Below are positions 6,967 through 13,141 of a DNA stretch of 13,141 nt, one piece after another. Numbering within the stretch: position 1 is the first letter of the stretch; each line of letters begins with the position of its first letter. The stretch lies in assembly GCA_018821175.1 (NCBI GenBank), contig JAHJMX010000032.1:1-13141 (forward strand), read 5' to 3'. Under the pieces are notes generated by a model. It was not told the origin of the DNA, ran no database searches, and was given only the letters and a program-made list of their open reading frames with translations. The translations under genes and the position numbers were made by a program. This DNA comes from Patescibacteria group bacterium. Its GTDB lineage: Bacteria > Patescibacteriota > Gracilibacteria > UBA1369 > PNNO01.

Positions 6967-7110
6967 CACAGATCTAAATTTTTGGAACTCGTTTAATGAA
7001 CTGGTTGTTGAGTGGTTGCCTATAGTAAAGCAGCTTACAGCAAATTGTTAATAAGCCTTTTGTAGCTGCAGTTTTTGGTTGTTTAAGTTATCACCAGTTG
7101 GGAGTTGGAA
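6956..7110 (+). repeat. R2: 155-bp element-end repeat, copy 2
   Basis: Same length as R1 with 25 mismatches, nearly all between repeat positions 45 and 132. The central palindrome of R1 is lost here. Beyond the right end (7111 onward) the two copies share no sequence, so 7110 is a sharp element-internal boundary. The unclaimed bases 7111-7191 are AT-rich leader of the cargo gene; I see no convincing promoter there. Confidence 0.9.
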
Positions 7111-7191
7111 TCGTTAACCTATCCGAGTTTTATTCTGTTCATATAGGTTTATAAAAGATATATTTGATTCAACAATATATAACTTTTGAAC

Positions 7192-7881
7192 ATGGAAAAC
7201 GGAAATTTCATAGAACAAATTGGATATAGTGCACAATTTGTTATAACTATTGTCGCAGCTTTCATAGCGATAATTATTATCAGAGTATTGACAAATAAAA
7301 GCCCCGAACTTCTCCAAGCTGAAAAAGAACCTGAAAGCACATATAAACTCCACACCAGTTATATGGGGCCAATTATTGTTTTTGCTGGAAATGGAATTTT
7401 TGTTTTATTGGGCATTATTATGCTTATTACCTATGCTATAGGATATAAAGAGCTTCCACTTAGTCCTTTTATGCCTATTATAGCTAGCCTATTTGTTGTT
7501 ATTCCGATTTACGTTATATACAAGGTTAGCAAAAAGCTTTATCACTACATTTTGATAAAGATCATGGGCAGTCATATAGAAATTTACTACCCAAAAAACC
7601 CTTCAAAACACAAATCTGTAGCAATCAAAGATTGTGAATTTAAAACATTGGAATTGTGGACAGCCGACGAGGATACGCCGTTACATTATGCCGGTCCAAT
7701 TCTAGGTTTAAAATATAACCAAAATGAACCAACTATATATATAAAAACTTACTCGCCTGCTATAAAGTGGAAAGAATCAGAGCGATCTAGTGTACCAGAA
7801 ACGGCATTGTTTTTTGTATATACGGAGCGTTGGAAAAAGTTAATCCAAGCCCTTGACTTACAAGATAAGTTGAAACAATAA
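7192..7881 (+). CDS. Cargo membrane protein of unit B with a possible bacterial PH-like domain
   Basis: 229 residues from ATG 7192; a TTG at 7186 is in frame but the ATG is preferred. Three hydrophobic segments at about 14-33, 59-84 and 93-112 anchor it in the membrane. Residues 125-229 form a soluble, strand-rich domain (HIEIYYP, SVAIKDCEF, TIYIKTYS, ALFFVYT) that ends in a helix WKKLIQALDLQDKL. That layout, a run of strands closed by one helix, resembles membrane-attached bacterial PH domains, but this is a structural guess without homology evidence. The stop codon directly abuts the S2 repeat, so gene and element are packed without spare DNA. It points toward the tmRNA and is convergent with it. 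Function unknown. Confidence 0.7.
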   Translation: MENGNFIEQIGYSAQFVITIVAAFIAIIIIRVLTNKSPELLQAEKEPESTYKLHTSYMGPIIVFAGNGIFVLLGIIMLITYAIGYKELPLSPFMPIIASLFVVIPIYVIYKVSKKLYHYILIKIMGSHIEIYYPKNPSKHKSVAIKDCEFKTLELWTADEDTPLHYAGPILGLKYNQNEPTIYIKTYSPAIKWKESERSSVPETALFFVYTERWKKLIQALDLQDKLKQ

Positions 7882-7922
7882 ACCGCTTAGACACGCCAAA
7901 AAGGCTGATATTTTTTGGTGGA
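7882..7922 (+). repeat. S2: 41-bp element-end repeat including the tmRNA 3' end, copy 2
   Basis: Matches S1 with one substitution at 7903 (CCAAAAAG instead of CCAAAAAA). Its last seven bases (7916-7922) are the tmRNA 3' end. On the minus strand the arms could form a short A/U-rich hairpin just after CCA, which may act as a weak substitute terminator. Confidence 0.92.
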
Positions 7923-8333
7923 GATGCCGGGAGTCGAACCCGGGTCCAAAGACCGAAACGGTAAGCGCCTACAATCGTAGTTTATTTTGAATATTGCTCT
8001 TGATAAAGAATAAACAAAAAATCGCGAGCAAGTTGGTTTATAAGGTTTTCATATTCTGGCCAAAACCAAAACCAGAATCTTGAGCCGATAAGATGTCGCC
8101 TTTATGAAACATCGGCGTCAGACATAAAGACGCGGACTTAATATAAGTCCATTTAGGCTAACTAAGCCAAAGCCAAAGCAGGAACTAGTCCATATTGACC
8201 ACGGTAAGCAGCACTATTTTCAGATACGTTAGCATCTAATTTTGCGCTGGACGGATGTGCGGGGAGACAGCGCGACCCCCGGATTGCAACTTGCCATTTC
8301 AAATAGCCTTTGTCGAATACCAAATACATCCCC
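7916..8333 (-). ncRNA. ssrA: Transfer-messenger RNA (tmRNA)
   Basis: 418 nt. The 5' end GGGGATGTATTTGGTATTCGAC fits the tmRNA start, and the 3' end has a T-arm CCGGG-TTCGACT-CCCGG, then CATCTCC-ACCA with CCA encoded. The acceptor stem GGGGATG/CATCTCC pairs fully and places a G-U wobble at pair 3-70, the alanine identity signal for alanyl-tRNA synthetase. The T-loop TTCGACT is typical. The tag reading frame lies at 8233-8162. tmRNA with SmpB releases ribosomes stalled on broken messages and tags the product for proteolysis. It follows the GNAT gene on the same strand and has its own promoter. Its 3' end is the attachment point of two inserted units, yet its sequence is complete. Confidence 0.97.
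8162..8233 (-). other. tmRNA tag-peptide reading frame (23 residues)
   Basis: The resume codon is taken as GCT at 8233-8231. The preceding AAAATTAGAT and the following AAC copy the usual arrangement (A-rich stretch, TAG-like element, Ala, Asn). The tag starts ANVSEN, continues SAAYRGQYG and ends LVPALALA, then TAG (8164-8162). The frame is also open 4 codons further upstream (GCA at 8245), which would give 27 residues. A small hydrophobic end (ALALA instead of the common ALAA) still fits a ClpXP or FtsH degron. Confidence 0.8.
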
Positions 8334-8370
8334 AAGTTTTCAAATAGCGTATATTATCTCTAGCTTGTTT

Positions 8371-8398
8371 ATTTTACCTTATGTGGCAAATTTGTCAA
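8371..8398 (-). promoter_or_regulatory. Promoter of the tmRNA gene
   Basis: Minus strand: consensus -35 TTGACA (8398-8393), a 16-bp spacer and -10 TAAAAT (8376-8371). Transcription would begin about 30 nt before the mature 5' end at 8333, in keeping with RNase P processing. A GC-rich inverted repeat (AAGCGGC at 8397-8403 with GCCGCCTT at 8424-8431) lies between it and the GNAT stop and may separate the two transcripts, though no T-run follows it. Confidence 0.65.
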
Positions 8399-8432
8399 GC
8401 GGCAGCTTGGCCAGGTGGGAAAGGCCGCCTTG

Positions 8433-8870
8433 TTACAACTTTTTAAACATTTGAATAAGCTCATCTGCTTCAGAAAATCCTCTTTTTTTGTAAAACTCTA
8501 AAGCTTTTGCGTGTTTGTCGGCCCATAACATCACCGTTTTTGCTCCGCTTTCACGAATATATTTTTCTGCATGTTTTAGTAATTTATCGCCATATCCACG
8601 CCCTTGGAATTCAATGTCGACATCGATATCTTCGATGAACCCTTGTTTCCCCTCAACCCAAGTAAAGAAACCTACAAAAATAAATCCAATTATGCGCCCA
8701 TCGATTACGGCCGCAAAACTTCCTTCAGGGTTAAACCGTAACTTTTCTTCAATATATTGAAACGCTATTTTGGAATCAAAATTTACATTGTACGGTTCTT
8801 GAGCATATGTTCTTTGCAAAATTTCCGAACAAATTTTCACGTCGTCTTTTTGAAGGTTGCGAATTTCCAT
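8433..8870 (-). CDS. GNAT-family N-acetyltransferase
   Basis: 145 residues, the usual size of a single-domain GNAT. The acetyl-CoA pyrophosphate loop is QGRGYG (89-94) after strand FIEDIDVDIEF. The later motif ALEFYKKRGFSEADE (123-137) is the family's C-terminal helix-turn. The DIDV...QGRGYG arrangement resembles RimI-like and small-molecule acetyltransferases, but the substrate cannot be read from sequence. It starts 12 nt after the mfd stop and is therefore likely co-transcribed with mfd. No Shine-Dalgarno motif precedes the ATG. Confidence 0.9.
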   Translation of the reverse strand: MEIRNLQKDDVKICSEILQRTYAQEPYNVNFDSKIAFQYIEEKLRFNPEGSFAAVIDGRIIGFIFVGFFTWVEGKQGFIEDIDVDIEFQGRGYGDKLLKHAEKYIRESGAKTVMLWADKHAKALEFYKKRGFSEADELIQMFKKL

Positions 8871-8882
8871 TTTATAAATATT

Positions 8883-11800
8883 TTAAATCGCACTAAGTTT
8901 TTTCTGCAATGTTTTTACGTTTTCTCGAAGTTCATCGAACCATTGCATCCCCAAATCCTCAATATTAATTTTTAGTTTTGTACCACTAATCATCCATTTA
9001 TTATTATGTTCAAGCAGGTTCATAATATTTTCCGGCTTCACTTTTTTAGTCATTGTAAGCACCAATTGTTTACCTTGCGCCATATGCATATTTTCTGCCT
9101 TAATATTTGAAAGCCCTGATAGCTTAGCCTCGATTTTGAGCTCGAGTACTCGGAATAAGTTTTGAACTTCATGTGGTGTTTTCCCATATTCTTGCACCAT
9201 TTCCTCATGCAAATCGCGTAAATAATCTAAGTTGTCAGCAGATGAAAGTTTTTGGTATGCATTAATTTTATCTTTCGAATTAACAATGTAGGCGTCTGGA
9301 ATAAATGCCGTCACCGGTAATTCAATTGAGACTTCTGACACTTCGTCCTCTCCATCCTTCCCATCTTTCAAGCGGCCAGCCTTAAGATCTTCGACGGCTT
9401 TGTTGAGCATACGAATAAAATGACTAACTCCAACAACGTTGATAACTCCATGTTGATTAGCTCCCAAAATATCTCCGGCACCTCTAATTTCAAGATCTTT
9501 CATGGCAATTTGGAAACCACTTCCAAGATCAGAAGCTTCAACAATAGCGCGTAATCGTTTTTTTGCGTCTAGTTTTAGGCGTTGTCCATGATATAAGAAA
9601 TATGCATAAGCTTGCCTTTTTCCGCGCCCAACACGTCCACGTAATTGATAAAGTTGTGAGAGTCCAAATTTTTCTGCATTATTTACAATCAATGTATTGG
9701 CGTTTGATAAGTCGATCCCATTTTCAATAATTGTCGAACTAACAAGTACGTCGAATTTATGGTCTTTGAAGCCCATAATCCGCTCCTCGAGATCCCCTGC
9801 GCCTAACTTCCCGTGAGCAACGCCAAACTTTGCTTCTGGGATAAGTTTTCGCAATTTATCTGCCATGCTATCAATTGTCTGCACACGATTATGAAGAAAA
9901 TAAACTTGTCCGCCGCGACTTAATTCTTGCAAAATCGCTTCCCGAACAAGACCCATTGAATATCGACGAACCTCGGTGATGATCGGCAATCTACCATGCG
10001 GCGGCGTTGTGATTGTTGTAATATCACGAAGTTTATTTAAGCAAATATTTAACGTTCGTGGGATTGGAGTTGCTGTTAAAGTCAACACATCAACATCGCT
10101 TTTCATTTCTGTAAGTTTTTCCTTTTGTTTAACTCCAAACCTTTGCTCTTCGTCGATAATAACAATTCCCAAATTCTTAAATTTGATATCCGGTTGAAGC
10201 AATCTATGTGTTCCAATCACAATATCAATTTCACCTTTTTTAAGGTTTTCTATAATTTCGCGTTGTTGTTTTGGAGTTTTAAATCGACTTAACATTTCTA
10301 TTCGAACATGGAATTCGTCCATTCTTTTAACAAAAGATTTGTAATGTTGATCGGCCAAAATTGTAATTGGAGAAATTAAAGCAACTTGTTTTTTTTCTTG
10401 TACAGCTTTAAATGCCGCCCTCATGGCAACTTCGGTTTTCCCAAATCCTACGTCTCCACAAATTAATCTGTCCATCGGCTTATCATTTTCCATGTCGGCC
10501 TTAACGTCATGGATAGCTTTAATTTGTCCTGGCGTTTCTTCATATGGGAAAGTCTCCTCAAATTTCTCCTGTATGTCGGTATCTGTTTTATATTTAATAC
10601 CTTTTGCACTTCTTCGCTTTGCATATAAAACCAATAGTTCTTTTGCGATTTTTTCTGTTTCCTTCTTTACGCGGTTAGTCAAAGTTGACCATTCGGCAGA
10701 ACCAAGCCGTGTAAGCTTTGGTGGCTCCCCATCTGCACCGATATATTTATTAATCTTATCTGCTTGATCAATCGGAACAAACAATTTGTCGTTTTCGGCA
10801 TATGCAAGCTTCATATATTCACGCGTAATTTCGTCAATCGTTTTCTTCTCTAGTCCCATAAAACGCGCAATCCCATGATCCCCGTGAACAACATAATCTC
10901 CAGGTTTTAGACTTGTGAGAAAGTCTAGGTATACTTTTTGATTAGATGTTTTTTTGCTTTCATCTTTCAAAGAAACAACATCCTTGTCTGTTAAAATTAC
11001 TAATTTAATTTCTGGATTTTGGAATGCCATTGGGAATATTCCTTCTTTTTCAGTTGGAACAATAAACAAGAAATAATCACTTTTTGCAGGATCTTTTAAT
11101 TCGTCTTGGCTGTTTGTATATGGGATATTGTATTCTTTTAAAATAGCAGCCAGCTCTTGTTCTTTTTTTGTGAAAATGACAACTTTCCAGTTGCTACGTT
11201 GTTTTTCCCGCAAATCGGTGACAAAATCATAAATCCCACGATATTTTAAAACAGACAAATAGTGTAAGTGTTCATGTTTATCAACGTCTTCGTTAAAAGA
11301 TGTAAATGTTATCGAGTTACATTTTTCATAAACTTCATCCATCATTTCGTTCCACTCGTCAAAATACTCATCAACAACATCTACTTCGTCTTCTACAACA
11401 AGAGAATCTTCAGACAGGTAATCAAAAAGTAATCCGCCCTCATCGCGAACTTTCAGTGGATAAATTTCGGTTTTTTTTATCTTTTCTATACTGTTGTTTG
11501 TTTCTGTTTGCTCATAAAAATCCATTGCCTCAATCTTGTCATACGCAAGTTCAACGCGGATAGGGTTCTCTGTATTAGCTGGGAACACTGTTATAATTTC
11601 GCCTTTTTGGTAATACATTCCTTTTTCAACAAAATCGCCTGGTGCTATTTCGTACCCGTTTTGTACAAGATTTTCAATCAGCTCTATGTTCGAAATTTCC
11701 TGCCCAACCTCAAGGTGAATAATTTTTCTTTCAACCTCTCTTTGTTCTGGAATCATTTGTGCAAGGGCCTGATAGTTTGCAACTATTACTTTTTGGTTTT

Positions 11801-12116
11801 TAGTTTTGATATGACCAATTGTGCTAAAAATTTCTATTAAATCCGCGCGTGCAGATTCTTCTTTTAATTGGTACTCGTAAACATCTATGTCGCTCCACAC
11901 ATCAAGTGCCTGTATAATTTCCTTTTGATCAGAGATGCTGTTGGTTATCCAGACGACGCTTTTGTTTTCTTTGAATTTGCGCAAAATCTCTAACACAACA
12001 AACACCTTTGATGAAGAGTTCCCGACACCAGAAAGAGACATGTTTTTTTGCCTATAAAAAAGATCCAAAACACGAATATTCTGGTCAGCTACAAAAAGAT
12101 CGCTGATTTTTTTCAT
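8883..12116 (-). CDS. mfd: Transcription-repair coupling factor Mfd
   Basis: 1077 residues from ATG 12116; an in-frame TTG at 12128 would add four. The order of regions is a UvrB-like N-terminal module (about 10-340, with a degenerate nucleotide loop LSGVGNSSSK), the RNA-polymerase-binding RID domain GDYVVHGDHGIARFMG (406-421), and the translocase motor. The motor has Walker A GDVGFGKT (554-561), Walker B DEEQ (655-658), TATP (681-684) and the arginine-finger motif QLRGRVGRG (824-832). The C-terminal TRCF domain opens ELPVTAFIPDAYIV (932-945). Mfd pushes stalled RNA polymerase off DNA lesions and recruits UvrA. It is slightly shorter than the ~1150-residue E. coli protein and all motor motifs are present. 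It lies 53 nt downstream of dnaN. Confidence 0.98.
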   Translation of the reverse strand: MKKISDLFVADQNIRVLDLFYRQKNMSLSGVGNSSSKVFVVLEILRKFKENKSVVWITNSISDQKEIIQALDVWSDIDVYEYQLKEESARADLIEIFSTIGHIKTKNQKVIVANYQALAQMIPEQREVERKIIHLEVGQEISNIELIENLVQNGYEIAPGDFVEKGMYYQKGEIITVFPANTENPIRVELAYDKIEAMDFYEQTETNNSIEKIKKTEIYPLKVRDEGGLLFDYLSEDSLVVEDEVDVVDEYFDEWNEMMDEVYEKCNSITFTSFNEDVDKHEHLHYLSVLKYRGIYDFVTDLREKQRSNWKVVIFTKKEQELAAILKEYNIPYTNSQDELKDPAKSDYFLFIVPTEKEGIFPMAFQNPEIKLVILTDKDVVSLKDESKKTSNQKVYLDFLTSLKPGDYVVHGDHGIARFMGLEKKTIDEITREYMKLAYAENDKLFVPIDQADKINKYIGADGEPPKLTRLGSAEWSTLTNRVKKETEKIAKELLVLYAKRRSAKGIKYKTDTDIQEKFEETFPYEETPGQIKAIHDVKADMENDKPMDRLICGDVGFGKTEVAMRAAFKAVQEKKQVALISPITILADQHYKSFVKRMDEFHVRIEMLSRFKTPKQQREIIENLKKGEIDIVIGTHRLLQPDIKFKNLGIVIIDEEQRFGVKQKEKLTEMKSDVDVLTLTATPIPRTLNICLNKLRDITTITTPPHGRLPIITEVRRYSMGLVREAILQELSRGGQVYFLHNRVQTIDSMADKLRKLIPEAKFGVAHGKLGAGDLEERIMGFKDHKFDVLVSSTIIENGIDLSNANTLIVNNAEKFGLSQLYQLRGRVGRGKRQAYAYFLYHGQRLKLDAKKRLRAIVEASDLGSGFQIAMKDLEIRGAGDILGANQHGVINVVGVSHFIRMLNKAVEDLKAGRLKDGKDGEDEVSEVSIELPVTAFIPDAYIVNSKDKINAYQKLSSADNLDYLRDLHEEMVQEYGKTPHEVQNLFRVLELKIEAKLSGLSNIKAENMHMAQGKQLVLTMTKKVKPENIMNLLEHNNKWMISGTKLKINIEDLGMQWFDELRENVKTLQKKLSAI

Positions 12117-12143
12117 TTTGCTCTTCAAGTGGATCTTGTCTTG

Positions 12144-12173
12144 TTAATCCTCGGTTTTTTTTGAGGGGATTAA
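12144..12173. other. Hairpin over the dnaN stop codon
   Basis: TTAATCC (12144-12150) pairs with GGATTAA (12167-12173), extended by two further pairs around a T-rich loop on the + strand. On the transcribed minus strand the loop is A-rich and no T-run follows, so it is not a standard terminator. It could protect the dnaN end of a dnaN-mfd message or attenuate mfd. Confidence 0.35.
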
Positions 12174-13141
12174 ACTTTAAGTGGCATGATAATATACAAA
12201 TACCCCTCTTCTTTGCAAGGCTTAATTACGGCAGGCGACAAGTTGTCATTGAGCTCGATAGTCGCTTTGTCAGAATTAAGACAAGAAAGGGCCTCTGCAA
12301 GATATTGTGAGTTTAGTGCAATTTTGTTATTTTCTCCAGAAATTTCAATCGAGATCTCAGCTTTTTCCTCACCAACTTTTGTTTCATCAGTTGAAACTAC
12401 CAATTTGCCATCGTTTGTTGCTGCAAGTTTGATGTTGTTGTTGTTTTCCCGTGCAAAAAGAGAAACCCTCTTAACCGTTTGCATTAAATCGTTTATATCA
12501 ACGTCTATTTTGGTCTTATTTGTCTTTGGGAATATTTTTTCATATGCAGGGAACTTCCCTTCTATTAAACGAGAAGTGAGTTCTGCGTCTCCAATTTTAA
12601 ACAAAATTTGACTAGTCGAAAATTCAACTTCGATGTCTTCTTTGCTCTTTGATAAAACTTTCCCAAGTTCTTGAATTGTTCGTGCTGGCACAATTGATTG
12701 AATTGAAAAACCAGCTCTTTCTTTAAGTTGGATTTTTTGTTCTGCAAGTCTATAGCTATCTGTGGCAACAACTTTAACTAAATCTTTTTCTACATCAAAT
12801 AAAACTCCTGACAAAACTGGTTTTGCTGGATTTTGAGAAGCGGCAAAAACTGTTCTTGTTATAGCTAAATTAAGTTCTTCTGCTGGTATTTTAATTATTT
12901 GTGGATTTTCAACTTTTGGAATTAATGGGAATTCGTCAGCGTTAATTCCTTTGATTTTAGTTTCAGACTCTTGTGTTTTTAAGTTTAAAGAAAGCCCTTC
13001 TGTAAGCTGCATTTCAACTTGTTCGTCTTTTAAAAGTGAAACGTAATTTGTAATTAATCGTGCTGGAATTGTTATTGCTCCTTCGCTTCTAACATCAGCG
13101 CTAATAAAAATACTAATTGCAAGCTCTAGGTTTGTTGCAGA
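12170..13141 (-). CDS. dnaN: DNA polymerase III beta subunit (sliding clamp), N-terminus outside the window
   Basis: 323 residues are visible. The frame runs off the right edge, with no stop, through SATNLELAIS...EGAITIPARLI, the conserved TDLE-like and PA-L segments found near residue 50 of the family. An internal ATG at 13012 is therefore not the start. Later landmarks are VLSGVLFDVEKDLVKVVATDSYRLAEQKI (written here only as VATDSYRLAE) in domain 2 and the C-terminal YIIMPLKV, the counterpart of the MPMRL tail that forms the protein-binding pocket. The clamp encircles DNA and tethers the replicative polymerase. About 45-50 N-terminal residues are missing. The next gene on the strand is mfd. 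Confidence 0.97.
   Translation of the reverse strand, partial: SATNLELAISIFISADVRSEGAITIPARLITNYVSLLKDEQVEMQLTEGLSLNLKTQESETKIKGINADEFPLIPKVENPQIIKIPAEELNLAITRTVFAASQNPAKPVLSGVLFDVEKDLVKVVATDSYRLAEQKIQLKERAGFSIQSIVPARTIQELGKVLSKSKEDIEVEFSTSQILFKIGDAELTSRLIEGKFPAYEKIFPKTNKTKIDVDINDLMQTVKRVSLFARENNNNIKLAATNDGKLVVSTDETKVGEEKAEISIEISGENNKIALNSQYLAEALSCLNSDKATIELNDNLSPAVIKPCKEEGYLYIIMPLKV

Larger units (their letters stand above)
6956..7911 (-). mobile_element. Unit B: 956-bp single-gene integrative element (R2 end, membrane-protein cargo, S2 end)
   Basis: Bounded by TTTTTGGTGGA at 6956-6966 and at the tmRNA end (7912-7922). Read from the tmRNA side, it has the S end (7911-7882), a membrane-protein gene on the + strand whose TAA directly abuts S, and the 155-bp R end (7110-6956). 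There is no recombinase gene. Cargo orientation is opposite to that of unit A while the element ends keep the same orientation. The tmRNA is intact because the shared word restores its last seven bases. Confidence 0.6.

Noticed and set aside
5873..7110. R repeats as remnants of an IS3-like insertion sequence (start resembles TGGTGGACAC ends)
   Set aside because: No transposase fragment is recognisable and the repeat is not flanked by a matching inverted end. Both copies have the same length and sit exactly at the tmRNA-end word, which suits site-specific integration better.
7114..7355. Two minus-strand frames opposite the start of the unit B membrane protein
   Set aside because: Short, overlapping, without motifs, and opposite a gene with clear membrane helices.
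8242..8454. Plus-strand open frame across the tmRNA 5' part
   Set aside because: It overlaps the tmRNA and its promoter, and the sequence is fully explained by those.
121..13141. UGA recoded as glycine or tryptophan, suggested by absence of TGA stops
   Set aside because: The long genes (mfd, VanW-type, rny) read through without any in-frame TGA, so TAA/TAG preference is enough to explain the stops.
1..13141. CRISPR array, rRNA or ordinary tRNA genes
   Set aside because: No regularly spaced short repeats, no rRNA signatures and no cloverleaf other than the tRNA-like part of tmRNA were seen.

Overview
The window is AT-rich and bacterial. Gene content is a mix of universal information-processing genes (dnaN, mfd, rny, tmRNA) and small membrane or lipoprotein genes of unknown role. 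Shine-Dalgarno motifs are almost absent. Every visible stop codon is TAA or TAG, yet no long gene is broken by in-frame TGA, so nothing indicates UGA recoding. The lipoproteins, the VanW-type wall protein and the divergent proteins suggest a Patescibacteria (CPR) member, but this is inference and no phylogenetic marker was tested.

Layout. Positions 1-89 hold the tail of a TPR protein on the + strand. A minus-strand operon follows: rny (RNase Y, 4053-2521), a YtxH-like protein (2498-2172) and a VanW/G5-type membrane protein (2148-121). Upstream of rny is a lipoprotein (4795-4124) that resembles a papain-fold (C39-like) peptidase. Divergent from it, two tandem paralogous four-helix membrane proteins run on the + strand (5006-5815) and end in a strong bidirectional terminator. 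The right end is on the minus strand: dnaN (partial), mfd, a GNAT acetyltransferase, then the tmRNA gene ssrA (8333-7916) with its own sigma70-type promoter.

The most unusual part is 5873-7922, between the tmRNA 3' end and the terminator at 5826-5868. An 11-bp word containing the last seven tmRNA bases (TTTTTGGTGGA on the + strand) occurs three times: at the tmRNA end and 956 bp and 2039 bp downstream. Between copies lie two units of about 1 kb. Each starts, on the tmRNA side, with the same ~30-bp end (S) and finishes with the same 155-bp end (R, 130/155 identical). Each carries one unrelated cargo gene: a membrane protein in one, a lipoprotein in the other, in opposite orientations. Removing both units would put the tmRNA CCA end a few bases from an excellent terminator. 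I read this as two recombinase-less, single-gene integrative elements stacked at the tmRNA attachment site, presumably mobilised in trans. I do not recognise a described family that matches.

The units add envelope proteins next to the ribosome-rescue RNA without damaging it. The core genes on either side (RNase Y, clamp, transcription-repair coupling factor) look intact.
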